This document shows, one piece after another, positions 20,542-29,765 of a stretch of DNA of 64,000 nucleotides. The first letter of the stretch is position 1. Every line of letters starts with the position of its first letter. Below the pieces are notes generated by a model. That model searched no databases and had not been told where the DNA came from. It saw nothing but the letters and a program-made list of their open reading frames with translations. The translations under genes and the position numbers were made by a program. Source of the stretch: Selenomonas timonae (GTDB taxonomy: Bacteria > Bacillota > Negativicutes > Selenomonadales > Selenomonadaceae); contig NZ_CP060204.1 in NCBI RefSeq assembly GCF_014250475.1, positions 1,315,001 through 1,379,000 of the forward strand, read 5' to 3'.

Positions 20542-23463
20542 ATGAAGATAGATGACGTAATACACGGCTTTCGCCTCGTTCGCTTGGAGGAAATCGCAGA
20601 AGCAGAAGGGCGTGCGTATACATTTGTGCACGAGAAGACGGGCGCGCGGCTCTTCTTCCTTGAGACGGCGGACGACAACAAGGTTTTTTCGATCAGTTTC
20701 CGCACGCCGCCCGTCGATGATACGGGTGTGGCACACATTGTCGAGCACTCCGTGCTCTGCGGCTCGCGCAAATATCCGTTGAAGGAGCCGTTCGTCGAGC
20801 TTGTGAAGGGCTCGCTCAACACTTTCCTCAACGCAATGACATTCCCCGACAAGACGATGTATCCCGTCGCGAGCCGCAATGACCGTGATTTTCAGAATCT
20901 CATGGACGTGTACCTCGATGCGGTCTTCTACCCCGCGATGCGCACGAATCCGCAGGTGCTCATGCAGGAGGGCTGGCATTACGAGCTGGACGATGCAGAC
21001 GCGCCTCTGCGCTACAGCGGCGTTGTCTACAACGAGATGAAGGGCGCGCTCTCGGCGCCCGATGATCTCCTCGGCAGCCGCATCATGGCGGCGCTCTATC
21101 CCGATACGACGTATGGCTGCGAGTCGGGCGGTGACCCCGATGCGATCCCCGGGCTCACGCAGGAGATGTTCCTCGACTTCCACGCGCGCTACTATCACCC
21201 GTCGAACAGCTATATCTACCTCTACGGAGACCTCGATATCGAGGAGAAGCTTGCCTACCTCGACAGTGCGTACCTTTCGCATTTCGAGCGGATTCCCGTA
21301 CCTTCGCGCATCGACCGTCAGCAGCCGTTTGCGGGGCAGGTCAAAGCGGAGTATTTCTATCCCATCGGGACGGAGGAGCCACTCGAGGAGAACAGCTTCC
21401 TCTCGCTGAACTGGGTAATTGGCGACACGAGCGACCGCAAGCGCGTCATGGCACTGCAGATCCTCGATCATGCACTTCTCAGGATGCAGGGCGCGCCGCT
21501 GCGTCAGGCACTCATCGACGCGGGGCTCGGGCGCGATGTCGACTCGAACTACGAGAGCGACGTGCTGCAGCCGTTTTTCAGCATTGTTGTGAGCAAGTCG
21601 GAGACGGGGCGTGCGGATGAATTCGTGCGCGTTGTAAAGGAGACACTGCGGAAACTCGCGGACGGTGGTCTGGATCATACACTCGTACAGGCATCGCTCA
21701 ATACGCTCGAGTTCCGTCTGCGCGAGTCGGACTTCGGCTCCTCGCCGAAGGGACTCATTTACGGAATCCGTATGATGAAGACATGGCTCTACGATGGCAC
21801 GCCCGAGGACTATCTGCGCTATGAGGATGTCCTCGCTGCACTCAAGGAGGGACTGGAAAGCGGCTACTTCGAGCAGGTGATTCGGGAATCCTTCCTCGAA
21901 AATCCGCATGAGGCGCTTGTGACGCTCACCCCGAGCCGCACCCTTGGCGCGGAGCGCGAGGTGGCGCAGGAGAAGATTCTCGCGGAGAAAAAGGCTGCAA
22001 TGTCTGCGGATGAGATTGCGGCGGTTATGGACTCCTGCGCGGCACTGCGGGCGGCACAGGAGGAACCGGACACGGAGGAGGCGCTTGCGTCGATTCCGAT
22101 TCTCGCGCGCTCCGATATCCGAAAGGAAGCGGAGCAGCTGCCGCTCGATGTGCGCGACTGCGCGGGGACGAAGGTGCTGTTCTCCGATCTTGAGACGAAC
22201 GGCATTGTCTATCTGAATTTCTACTTCCCGATGTCGGCGGTTGCGCAGGAGGATCTGCCCTATGCCTATCTCCTCGCGGAGATGTTCGGTGCGGTCGATA
22301 CCGCGCGGCACAGCTACGCCGAGCTCGCCATGCTCCGCAGCCTCTATACGGGCGGCATCGGGGCGGACATTGTCGCTTATACGCGCGCGGGTGAGCCGGA
22401 CTCCCTCGCACCGCGTTTCAAGCTACGCGCGAAGGTGCTGAAGGAAAATCTGCCGCGCCTTTTCGATCTGCTCGCAGAGATCATGACGGAGAGCGATTTC
22501 TCGGGCGCAAAGCGCATCCGCGAGATCGTGGACGAGGAAAAGACGGGTATGGAGCTCTCGCTCCAGCGTGCGGCGAATCAGGTTGTTGCCGCGCGCATTG
22601 CGGGCTATCTGATGCCCTCGGGTTGCTATACTGAGGTCGGCGGTCTGCCGTTCCACGATTTCCTGCGCACATTCAAGGACGATTTCGCGGCACGCCATGA
22701 GGAGATGCAGGCGGCATTTGCGCGGATTATCCCGCAGATCTTCAACCGCAACGACCTCATGGTGAGCATCACGGCACCTGCGGCGGACTATGAGACAGTT
22801 GCAACGGGGCTCGCGGATTTCCAGTCGAAGCTGTCGGGTGCAGAATTCCCCGTAGCGTCGTACACATGGGAGATTGCCGCGCGCAACGAGGGGCTGATGA
22901 CGCAGAGCCGCGTGCAGTATGTGGCGAAGGGCGCGAATTTCATCAAGCTCGGCTACAGCTATACGGGTGTTCTACGCGTGCTTGAGACACTTCTGCGCTA
23001 TGATTATTTCTGGACGCGCATCCGCGTGCAAGGCGGCGCGTATGGGGCGATGACGCAGTTCAACCGCAACGGCTTTATGGTATTCGCCTCCTACCGCGAC
23101 CCGAATCTTGCGGAGACATTCGCCGTACTTGATGAGACGCCAGACTATGTGCGCACATTCGATGTGTCCGACCGTGAGATGGACAAGTTCATCATTGGCA
23201 CGATGAGCAATGTAGATGCACCGCTGACATCGCAGATGAAGGGCGATATGGCGGCAACGTTCCATCTGCGCGGCATCACGTGGGAGGATCGCCAGCGTGC
23301 GCGTGAGGAGATTCTCACGGCACAGCAGGCGGATGTGCGTGCGCTTGCGGATATGATCGAGGCGGCGATGCGTGCGGATGTGCGCTGCGTGCTCGGCGGC
23401 GAGGAGAAGATCCGCGCAAATGAGGCGCTCTTCGGCGGGATTCGCCCTGCGTTGCGAACCTAA
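20542..23463 (+). CDS. M16C (PreP/Cym1-like) zinc metalloprotease
   Basis: This 973-residue protein belongs to the insulinase superfamily, subfamily M16C (presequence-protease type), which digests peptides inside a closed two-half chamber. The inverted zinc motif HxxEH is intact (HIVEH, residues 65-69), and the distal glutamate is in the conserved VVYNEMKGALS about 90 residues later. A helical hinge with many charged residues lies near the middle. There is no signal peptide, so a cytoplasmic peptide-clearing role is likely. The ATG at 20542 follows AGAAGGAGG. It has its own promoter and is monocistronic: dapA has a separate promoter. Confidence 0.92.
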   Translation: MKIDDVIHGFRLVRLEEIAEAEGRAYTFVHEKTGARLFFLETADDNKVFSISFRTPPVDDTGVAHIVEHSVLCGSRKYPLKEPFVELVKGSLNTFLNAMTFPDKTMYPVASRNDRDFQNLMDVYLDAVFYPAMRTNPQVLMQEGWHYELDDADAPLRYSGVVYNEMKGALSAPDDLLGSRIMAALYPDTTYGCESGGDPDAIPGLTQEMFLDFHARYYHPSNSYIYLYGDLDIEEKLAYLDSAYLSHFERIPVPSRIDRQQPFAGQVKAEYFYPIGTEEPLEENSFLSLNWVIGDTSDRKRVMALQILDHALLRMQGAPLRQALIDAGLGRDVDSNYESDVLQPFFSIVVSKSETGRADEFVRVVKETLRKLADGGLDHTLVQASLNTLEFRLRESDFGSSPKGLIYGIRMMKTWLYDGTPEDYLRYEDVLAALKEGLESGYFEQVIRESFLENPHEALVTLTPSRTLGAEREVAQEKILAEKKAAMSADEIAAVMDSCAALRAAQEEPDTEEALASIPILARSDIRKEAEQLPLDVRDCAGTKVLFSDLETNGIVYLNFYFPMSAVAQEDLPYAYLLAEMFGAVDTARHSYAELAMLRSLYTGGIGADIVAYTRAGEPDSLAPRFKLRAKVLKENLPRLFDLLAEIMTESDFSGAKRIREIVDEEKTGMELSLQRAANQVVAARIAGYLMPSGCYTEVGGLPFHDFLRTFKDDFAARHEEMQAAFARIIPQIFNRNDLMVSITAPAADYETVATGLADFQSKLSGAEFPVASYTWEIAARNEGLMTQSRVQYVAKGANFIKLGYSYTGVLRVLETLLRYDYFWTRIRVQGGAYGAMTQFNRNGFMVFASYRDPNLAETFAVLDETPDYVRTFDVSDREMDKFIIGTMSNVDAPLTSQMKGDMAATFHLRGITWEDRQRAREEILTAQQADVRALADMIEAAMRADVRCVLGGEEKIRANEALFGGIRPALRT

Positions 23464-23469
23464 AATTTT

Positions 23470-23498
23470 TTGACTTTTCACGCCGCGCGTGGGATAAT
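23470..23498 (+). promoter_or_regulatory. Promoter of dapA
   Basis: TTGACT (23470-23475), a 17-base spacer and GATAAT (23493-23498), 33 bases before the ATG. Confidence 0.7.
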
Positions 23499-23530
23499 AG
23501 CAGAAGACGAATTTGAAGGGGGAACCTGCC

Positions 23531-24418
23531 ATGAAAAAGATAATTTTCCGTGGAGCGGGCGTTGCCATCATTACGCCGTTTACGGAGACGGGCGTGAACT
23601 ATCCCGAACTTGGACGCATCATTGAGGATCAGATTGCGGGCGGAACGGATGCCATCATCATCACGGGTACGACGGGCGAGTCTGCAACGATGACGGATGC
23701 GGAGCACCGTGAGGCGATTCGTTTTACGGTGGAGCAGGTGAAGGGGCGCATTCCCGTCGTGGCGGGCACGGGCTCGAATGAGACTGCCTACGCCGTCGAA
23801 CTCTCGCAGTATGCGGAGCAGGTCGGCGCGGACGCGCTGCTCCTCGTGACGCCGTACTACAATAAGTGTACGCAGAATGGTCTCGTTGCGCACTATACGA
23901 AGATCGCGGACAGCGTCAATATCCCTGCGATTCTCTATAATGTGCCCTCACGCACAGGTGTGAATATCAAGACGGAGACATACGTTGCGCTCGCAAAGCA
24001 TCCGCGTATTGTTGCGGTGAAGGAGGCGAGCGGTGATCTCTCGGCAATCCTGCGCCTGCGCGCGGCGGTCGGCGATGAGCTGGCGGTCTACTCGGGCAAC
24101 GACGACCAGATTGTGCCCATCCTCTCGCTCGGCGGTCTGGGGGTGATCTCCGTTCTGTCGAATGTTGCACCGCGTGCGACCCATGACATCTGTCAGCACT
24201 ACTTTGATGGAAATACAGCGGAGGCAGCGCGACTCCAGATCGCATACTCTGATCTCATCGATGCGCTCTTCTGCGAGGTCAATCCGATCCCCGTCAAGAC
24301 GGCAATGCGCCGCCTGGGCTACGATGCGGGCTCCCTGCGCATGCCGCTCTCGGAGATGGAACCGGCGAATGCGGCGAAGCTCGACGCAGCATTGCGGGCA
24401 CATGGTCTGCTGAAATAA
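23531..24418 (+). CDS. dapA: 4-hydroxy-tetrahydrodipicolinate synthase
   Basis: DapA condenses pyruvate with aspartate semialdehyde, the first committed step to diaminopimelate and lysine. The 295-residue TIM barrel has GTTGESATM near the N-terminus, YNVPSRTG with the proton-relay Tyr (about 135) and the Schiff-base lysine in VAVKEASGD (about 160). ATG 23531 follows GAAGGGGGAAC; the in-frame TTG at 23513 is too close to the promoter and lacks a ribosome site. It is probably monocistronic, with its own promoter and another promoter directly downstream. Confidence 0.96.
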   Translation: MKKIIFRGAGVAIITPFTETGVNYPELGRIIEDQIAGGTDAIIITGTTGESATMTDAEHREAIRFTVEQVKGRIPVVAGTGSNETAYAVELSQYAEQVGADALLLVTPYYNKCTQNGLVAHYTKIADSVNIPAILYNVPSRTGVNIKTETYVALAKHPRIVAVKEASGDLSAILRLRAAVGDELAVYSGNDDQIVPILSLGGLGVISVLSNVAPRATHDICQHYFDGNTAEAARLQIAYSDLIDALFCEVNPIPVKTAMRRLGYDAGSLRMPLSEMEPANAAKLDAALRAHGLLK

Positions 24419-24423
24419 AATAT

Positions 24424-24452
24424 TTGACATAGACCCTCATTTCATGTAAGAT
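24424..24452 (+). promoter_or_regulatory. Promoter of the amino-acid-binding lipoprotein gene
   Basis: TTGACA (24424-24429), a 17-base spacer and TAAGAT (24447-24452). The palindrome at 24434-24475 covers its spacer and -10. Confidence 0.75.
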
Positions 24453-24475
24453 ATGCAAAACATATGAAATGAGGG
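24434..24475 (+). promoter_or_regulatory. 12-bp perfect inverted repeat over the promoter, probable operator
   Basis: CCCTCATTTCAT (24434-24445) and ATGAAATGAGGG (24464-24475) form a perfect inverted repeat with an 18-base centre. The left arm lies between -35 and -10, and the right arm ends in the GAGGG of the ribosome site. If the promoter call is right, the left arm is not transcribed, so this is better explained as a repressor site than as an RNA hairpin. Confidence 0.6.
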
Positions 24476-24484
24476 TGATTTAGT

Positions 24485-25264
24485 ATGAATTTGAAAACAT
24501 ATCTTTTGGGTGCCGTGCTTCTCGGCGCTTCCGCGCTGGGACTTACAGGCTGCGGCGGCTCTGATGCAGCAGGCACGCAGAATGTGTGGCGTGTCGGTAC
24601 GGATGCAAGCTATGCGCCGTTCGGTTTTCAGGACGAGAAGTCGTATGAGTATGTCGGCTTTGACATCGACATCATCCGCGCGATTGCAGAGGCGCAGGGG
24701 CATGAGGTCACGATCAAGAATCTCAATTTTGACGGGCTGATTCCTGCACTGCAGACGGGCGATCTCGACATCGCCATCTCCGACATGACGATCAACGAGG
24801 ATCGTGCAAGGACGGTGGACTTCACGGACTCGTACTATCGGGCGGGGCTGAGCATGGTCGTGCGCGCGGATGAAACGCGCATCAACAGCTTTGACGATCT
24901 GAAGGGGCTGCGCGTCGGTGTGACGATTGGATCGACGGGCGCGGAGGTGGCGCGCGGGATTCCAAACGCCGATCTGCATGAGTTCAGCACGATCTCGGAT
25001 GCCTTCCTCGATCTCTACAACGGAGGGGTCGATGCGGTCGTGAACGATACGCCCGTCGATGAGTACTATGTTGAGAACAAGGGCAAGGGCATCGCGAAGG
25101 TTGTGCCCGCGCAGATCAATCAGGAGGATTTGGGCATCGCTGTCAAAAAAGGAAATGCGGAGCTGCTTGGACAGCTGAATGCGGGACTGCGCACAATCAA
25201 GGAGAACGGCAAATATGCCGAGATCTACCGCAAGTGGTTTGGGAAGGAGCCGCCGACGGAGTGA
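24485..25264 (+). CDS. Amino-acid ABC transporter substrate-binding lipoprotein
   Basis: This 259-residue protein has a lipoprotein signal (hydrophobic stretch then LTGC, Cys23) and the SBP_bac_3 fold of polar amino-acid binders: WRVGTDASYAPFGFQD, YVGFDIDIIRAIAEAQG, DIAISDMTINEDRARTVDFTDSYY and GVTIGSTGAEVA. It captures an amino acid for import. No permease or ATPase is adjacent; the polar amino-acid permease/ATPase pair at about 57-58.4 kb lacks its own binding protein and could be the partner, which is inference. The start ATG 24485 follows GAGGGTGATTT. A likely operator covers its promoter. Confidence 0.9.
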   Translation: MNLKTYLLGAVLLGASALGLTGCGGSDAAGTQNVWRVGTDASYAPFGFQDEKSYEYVGFDIDIIRAIAEAQGHEVTIKNLNFDGLIPALQTGDLDIAISDMTINEDRARTVDFTDSYYRAGLSMVVRADETRINSFDDLKGLRVGVTIGSTGAEVARGIPNADLHEFSTISDAFLDLYNGGVDAVVNDTPVDEYYVENKGKGIAKVVPAQINQEDLGIAVKKGNAELLGQLNAGLRTIKENGKYAEIYRKWFGKEPPTE

Positions 25265-25295
25265 AGTGGGGTGCATTGCGTGAGGAGACAGGAGA

Positions 25296-26228
25296 TTGAA
25301 TGTAATTGAGGAGCGCCTTGCGGCGCAGGATCTGATCGTGCTGGACGGCGCGTTTGCAACGGAGCTTGAGGCGCGCGGCTTTTCCGTGAATGATGCACTG
25401 TGGTCGGCAAAGGCTCTCTTTGAGCGTCCCGACCTCGTGCGCGATGTTCATCTCGACTATCTGCGTGCGGGGGCGGACGTCGTTACGAGCGCGAGCTATC
25501 AGGCAACCGTCGAAGGCTTTATGAAGCGCGGCTTCTCTGAGGCGGAGGCTGCGGCGCTCCTTCAGAAGTCCGTGCATCTGGCGCAGGAAGCGCGCGATCT
25601 CTATCTCGCTGAGCGCGGCACGCATGACCCCGCACCGCTCGTTGCGGCGTCGGTCGGCCCCTATGGGGCATATCTCGCGGACGGCTCGGAGTATCGCGGC
25701 GACTATGATGTTGACGAGGATGCGCTTACGGAATTTCATGCAGGGCGCCTCCGACTCCTCACTGCGGCGCAGCCGGATCTGCTCGCCTGTGAGACACTGC
25801 CGTGCCTGAACGAGGCGCGCGCCATTGTGCGCGCCCTGCGTGCCGAGAAGATTCGCATCCCTGCATGGTTCTCGTTTTCCTGCCGTGATGCGGCACATAT
25901 CAGTGACGGGACGGAGATCGCGGAATGTGCACGCTTCCTAGACGGCGTACCGGAGGCTGCAGCGATTGGGCTGAACTGCACGGCACCGCAGTATGTGGAG
26001 GAGCTGATTCGGACGATCCGTCAGGAAACAGCGAAACCTATCATCGTCTATCCAAACTCCGGTGAAAGTTACGATGCATCGGATAAGACATGGCACGGTG
26101 CTGCGGAGGACTTCGGCGCACTTGCGTGCCGCTGGCGCAGTGCAGGGGCACGACTCATCGGCGGCTGCTGCAGAACATCGCCGCGCGAGATTGTGGAGAT
26201 TTCCACATGGGCAAAGAATGCAGAGTGA
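25296..26228 (+). CDS. mmuM: Homocysteine S-methyltransferase
   Basis: MmuM-type enzymes transfer a methyl group from S-methylmethionine or S-adenosylmethionine to homocysteine, giving methionine. The 310-residue single-domain barrel shows LDGAFATELEARGF at the N-terminus, TSASYQAT, and the zinc-binding cysteines in GLNCTAPQ (about 228) and GGCCRTSP (about 293-294). No cobalamin or folate domain is attached, which distinguishes it from MetH. The start is TTG 25296, with GAGGAG (25282-25287) at good spacing. It precedes folE by only 10 bases and may be cotranscribed with the folate genes. Confidence 0.88.
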   Translation: MNVIEERLAAQDLIVLDGAFATELEARGFSVNDALWSAKALFERPDLVRDVHLDYLRAGADVVTSASYQATVEGFMKRGFSEAEAAALLQKSVHLAQEARDLYLAERGTHDPAPLVAASVGPYGAYLADGSEYRGDYDVDEDALTEFHAGRLRLLTAAQPDLLACETLPCLNEARAIVRALRAEKIRIPAWFSFSCRDAAHISDGTEIAECARFLDGVPEAAAIGLNCTAPQYVEELIRTIRQETAKPIIVYPNSGESYDASDKTWHGAAEDFGALACRWRSAGARLIGGCCRTSPREIVEISTWAKNAE

Positions 26229-26238
26229 GGTGACGAAG

Positions 26239-26838
26239 ATGGAGAAGGGGCGTTCAACGGTCGACCTTCCGCGTGCGGAGCGCGCCATGCACGAATTCCT
26301 CACGGCTGTCGGCGTCGATCTTACGGCGCAGGGGATGGAGGAGACACCTGCGCGCGCAGCGCAGCTCTACGCAGAGCTCTTTGCAGGGCTGCATGAGGAG
26401 GTCGGGGAACTCTGGGCGGATGTGATGACGGAGGAGATGGATGGCCTCATTGCCGTGCGTACGATTCCGTTTCACTCCATCTGTGAACATCATCTGCTTC
26501 CGTTCTTTGGGACGGCACATATTGTCTATTGCCCGCACGCAGGACGCGTGGCGGGCTTTGGCGTTTTCACGCGGCTCGTTGACCGCATGGCGCGCCGTCC
26601 CCAAATTCAGGAGCGTCTGACCTCGGATATTGCAGATGAAATCGAGCGCGGGCTCGACGCGGAGGGCGTGCTCGTCGTTGTCGACGCACAGCAGCTCTGC
26701 ATGACGATGCGCGGTGCACGCGCGCACGGCACACGGACGACAACCTCCGCCTGCCGGGGCGTGTTTCTTGCAGATCCGGTGATGGCGATGCAGGCTTGGC
26801 AGATGCTTGGTATTGTACATGATACGGAGTCTTGCTGA
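26239..26838 (+). CDS. folE: GTP cyclohydrolase I
   Basis: FolE converts GTP to 7,8-dihydroneopterin triphosphate, the entry to tetrahydrofolate synthesis. In the 199-residue product the zinc ligands are Cys82 and His85 in ICEHHLLPFFG and Cys154 in QQLCMTMRG, so this is the zinc-dependent type IA enzyme. HGTRTTTSACRG near the end is also conserved. ATG 26239 follows GAGGTGACG; an ATG shortly upstream overlaps the mmuM end and has no ribosome site. It heads folE-folP-folB-folK. Confidence 0.95.
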   Translation: MEKGRSTVDLPRAERAMHEFLTAVGVDLTAQGMEETPARAAQLYAELFAGLHEEVGELWADVMTEEMDGLIAVRTIPFHSICEHHLLPFFGTAHIVYCPHAGRVAGFGVFTRLVDRMARRPQIQERLTSDIADEIERGLDAEGVLVVVDAQQLCMTMRGARAHGTRTTTSACRGVFLADPVMAMQAWQMLGIVHDTESC

Positions 26839-26857
26839 TGGGGCATAGGTGAGTGGA

Positions 26858-27706
26858 ATGATAGCAGAGAGAACATATCTCTTTCGTGACGGGAAGGAAC
26901 TGCGGCTTGGTGCGCGGACACTCGTCATGGGGATTCTGAACGTGACGCCGGATTCGTTTTCAGACGGCGGGAAGTGGAATCGACGGGACGATGCCCTGCG
27001 CCATATGGAGGAGATGGTGCGGGACGGCGCGGACATCATCGACATCGGTGCGGAGTCGAGCCGCCCGGGCTTCGTGCCGATGAGTGCTGCGGAGGAAATC
27101 GAACGGCTTCTTCCGTTTCTCGAAGCCGTTCTGCCGGAGTGCCCTGTGCCCGTCTCTGTGGACACGTTCAAGGCAGACACGGCGCGTGCGGCGCTTCGTG
27201 CGGGGGCGCATCTGCTGAACGATATCTGGGGCTTGCAGTATACAGAGGAGCCGGGGGCAATGGCGCAGGCAGCGGCAGAGGCGGATGTGCCCGTCGTCGT
27301 TATGCACAATCAGAACGGGACGGCGTATGATGGGGATGTGATTGCCGCCATGCGCGGCTTTTTCCTGCGTTCGTTTGAGATTGCGGATGCGGCGGGGCTT
27401 TCCCGTGAGAATATCATCCTCGATCCCGGCATCGGCTTCGGCAAGACGGCGGCACAGAATATGCACGTTATGCGGCGAATGGATGAGCTCATCTCATACG
27501 ATGGCGTCGATTATCCCGTCCTCCTTGGGGCGAGCCGCAAGAGCTTCATCGGGGCGGCGCTCGATCTGCCCGTGGAGGAGCGCATGGAGGCGACGGGGGC
27601 GGCGTGTGTTCTCGGCATCATGCGCGGTGCGTCCATTGTGCGTGTGCACGATGTGAAGCCGATTGCACGCATGTGTCGGATGACGGACGCGATACTGGGA
27701 GCTTGA
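26858..27706 (+). CDS. folP: Dihydropteroate synthase
   Basis: FolP joins p-aminobenzoate to the pterin pyrophosphate. The 282-residue TIM barrel has both signatures: MGILNVTPDSFSDGG and DIGAESSRPG (Ser in place of the more usual Thr), plus LNDIWG, VVVMHNQN, DPGIGFGKT, LGASRKSFIG and a final VRVHDVKP. It is the sulfonamide target family. ATG 26858 follows AGGTGAG at good spacing; a GTG at 26849 lies inside that site. Its stop is one base before folB, so coupling is likely. Confidence 0.95.
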   Translation: MIAERTYLFRDGKELRLGARTLVMGILNVTPDSFSDGGKWNRRDDALRHMEEMVRDGADIIDIGAESSRPGFVPMSAAEEIERLLPFLEAVLPECPVPVSVDTFKADTARAALRAGAHLLNDIWGLQYTEEPGAMAQAAAEADVPVVVMHNQNGTAYDGDVIAAMRGFFLRSFEIADAAGLSRENIILDPGIGFGKTAAQNMHVMRRMDELISYDGVDYPVLLGASRKSFIGAALDLPVEERMEATGAACVLGIMRGASIVRVHDVKPIARMCRMTDAILGA

Positions 27707-27707
27707 T

Positions 27708-28076
27708 ATGGACAAAATTTTTTTGCGCGGCATGACATTTGCGGCGGCACACGGCGTATTGCCGCATGAGCACGGGGTGCGCCAGCGTTTCATCGTGGAT
27801 GCGGAGCTCCTGCTCGATTTGCATGGTGCAGGTGTGCACGACAATCTTGCGGAGACGGTGAACTATGCCGAGGTCTACGAGATCGTGCGCAAGACCATCG
27901 AGGGCGAGACGAAGAAGCTGATCGAATCGCTCGCCGAGGACATCGCGGGTAGGGTGCTTGCTGCGTTCTCCACGATTCAGAGCATCCGCATTACCGTACA
28001 CAAGCCGGCGGCGCCCATTCCAGGGATCTTTTCGGACGTGGGTGTCTCCATCACGCGGGAGCGCGAAGAGCCGTGA
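27708..28076 (+). CDS. folB: Dihydroneopterin aldolase
   Basis: FolB cleaves dihydroneopterin to 6-hydroxymethyl-dihydropterin and glycolaldehyde. The 122-residue product shows the family segments GMTFAAAHGVLPHE, the NYAEVYEIV strand-helix with the conserved Tyr, KLIESLAEDIA and the C-terminal strand IRITVHKPAAPIPG. It is tightly packed: it starts one base after folP, and its TGA overlaps the GTG of the next gene. Confidence 0.94.
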   Translation: MDKIFLRGMTFAAAHGVLPHEHGVRQRFIVDAELLLDLHGAGVHDNLAETVNYAEVYEIVRKTIEGETKKLIESLAEDIAGRVLAAFSTIQSIRITVHKPAAPIPGIFSDVGVSITREREEP

Positions 28077-29041
28077 GACGGACTGCCTATATCGGGCTTG
28101 GAGCAAATCTCGGCGATCGCGGGGAGACGATGCGTGCGGCATTACGGCGCGTGGCGGAGCTTCCTTCTGTAAATGTGGAGCGAGTCTCTGCGTTCTACGA
28201 AACGCCGCCGTGGGGTAAGACCGATCAGCCTCCCTTTCTCAATGCGGCGGCGCGCATTGCGTTTGACGGTACGCCGTATGAGCTTCTTGCCGGTTTCCAA
28301 CGGATTGAGCAGGAGCTCGGGCGTGTGCGTTATGAGCACTGGGGTGCGCGCACGATCGACCTCGACATCCTGCATATCGAGGGGCTGACCTGTGCGGATG
28401 AAGCACTGAGCCTGCCGCATCCCTATCTGACGGAGCGCGCCTTTGTGCTTGTACCTCTCTATGAGATTGCGCCGGAGCTCTGTATTCATGAAAAATCCAT
28501 CGTCTCATATTATGATGAAATCGACCGTACGGGCATTGTACGTGCACCAGAGCTCTCCGCGCCGTATCCGCTCATGCTTATCGCCGCTAGCGACGCGGCA
28601 GGCGGCATCGGGCGAAACGGACAGCTGCTCACGCACTGCGCAGCGGATATGGCATATTTTCGCGAGATGACGATGGGCGGCATTGTCATCATGGGGCGGC
28701 GCACAATGGAGAGCCTGCCCGCACGGCGCGCGCTTGAGGGGCGGGAGAACATCGTCCTCTCGCGTACGATGGAGCGGGCGGATGGCTTTCAGATTGTCCG
28801 AGACCTCGCGGAGCTGTGGACGCTGCTCGGACGGCTCGTGTACGATGCGGAGCGTCCGATTTTTGCAATCGGCGGTGAGGAATGCTATCGTCTGCTCCTG
28901 CCCTATGTGCATCGCGCGTATGTGACGTGTCTTGCGGGGACGTATGAGGCGGATGTCTTTTTGCCGCCGCTGACGGACTTTGTGCGTACAGGATGTCGGC
29001 GCAGAGAAGACTGTATTTTTGAAATTTACGAGAGAGTTTAG
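28073..29041 (+). CDS. folK: FolK-DHFR fusion: pterin pyrophosphokinase plus dihydrofolate reductase
   Basis: Two folate enzymes are fused in 322 residues. Residues 1 to about 160 are HPPK ([19 protein letters not shown], and [12 protein letters not shown]), which activates hydroxymethyl-dihydropterin. Residues about 163-322 are a DHFR domain ([55 protein letters not shown]). The usual LPW of DHFR is replaced by LLT, while the following Asp in AADMAYF is a candidate for the catalytic acid. The frame is continuous, with no internal stop or ribosome site between the domains. The start GTG overlaps the folB stop. The product could do the first pterin activation and the last reduction of the pathway. 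Confidence 0.9.
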   Translation: MRRTAYIGLGANLGDRGETMRAALRRVAELPSVNVERVSAFYETPPWGKTDQPPFLNAAARIAFDGTPYELLAGFQRIEQELGRVRYEHWGARTIDLDILHIEGLTCADEALSLPHPYLTERAFVLVPLYEIAPELCIHEKSIVSYYDEIDRTGIVRAPELSAPYPLMLIAASDAAGGIGRNGQLLTHCAADMAYFREMTMGGIVIMGRRTMESLPARRALEGRENIVLSRTMERADGFQIVRDLAELWTLLGRLVYDAERPIFAIGGEECYRLLLPYVHRAYVTCLAGTYEADVFLPPLTDFVRTGCRRREDCIFEIYERV

Positions 29042-29042
29042 C

Positions 29043-29738
29043 ATGGCAAAGGAAATCTTTCACAACGACTGGCAGGAACTTCTCGCCGATGAGATGGCAC
29101 AGCCGTACTATCGCGAACTGCGGCAGTTTCTCATCGAGGAGTACCGGACGAAGCGCATCTATCCCGATATGTTTGCGATCTTCAATGCGCTGCACTACAC
29201 GAGCTTTGCGGATACGAAGGTCGTTATTCTCGGACAGGATCCGTATCATGGGGACGGACAGGCGCATGGACTGTCGTTCTCCGTGCAGGTTGGCATCGAT
29301 CCGCCGCCGTCGCTGCTCAACATCTACAAGGAACTGCAGGATGATCTCAGCATTGCGCCACCAGCACATGGATGCCTTATCCCGTGGGCAAGGCAGGGCG
29401 TACTCCTTCTCAACACCGTACTCACCGTGCGTGCTCATACAGCGGCGTCTCATGCGGGGCATGGCTGGGAGCGGTTCACCGATCACATCATCCGCCTCCT
29501 TGGTGCGCGTGAGCGTCCGCTCGCCTTTATCCTCTGGGGCAGCCCCGCCCGGAGGAAGCGCAGCCTCATCACGAATCCACGCCACCTCATCATCGAATCG
29601 CCGCATCCAAGCCCTCTTTCGGCGCATCGCGGCTTTTTCGGCAGCCGCCCCTTCTCGCGCGTCAACGATTTTCTCGTGCAGGCGGGCGAGACTCCGATCA
29701 CATGGCAGCTGCCGCCGGCGGAGGAGATTGAGGCGTAA
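29043..29738 (+). CDS. ung: Uracil-DNA glycosylase, family 1
   Basis: Ung removes uracil from DNA. The 231-residue protein has the catalytic water-activating motif GQDPYHG (residues 64-70, Asp66), [12 protein letters not shown], the uracil-binding [10 protein letters not shown] and the leucine loop [13 protein letters not shown] near residue 190. ATG 29043 begins one base after the FolK-DHFR stop, with only a weak ribosome site, so translation may be coupled to the upstream gene. The frame is open upstream but that part overlaps the DHFR domain. Its coupling with folate genes may be only transcriptional convenience. Confidence 0.95.
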   Translation: MAKEIFHNDWQELLADEMAQPYYRELRQFLIEEYRTKRIYPDMFAIFNALHYTSFADTKVVILGQDPYHGDGQAHGLSFSVQVGIDPPPSLLNIYKELQDDLSIAPPAHGCLIPWARQGVLLLNTVLTVRAHTAASHAGHGWERFTDHIIRLLGARERPLAFILWGSPARRKRSLITNPRHLIIESPHPSPLSAHRGFFGSRPFSRVNDFLVQAGETPITWQLPPAEEIEA

Positions 29739-29765
29739 TATTGATACATACATAGGAGAAATATC

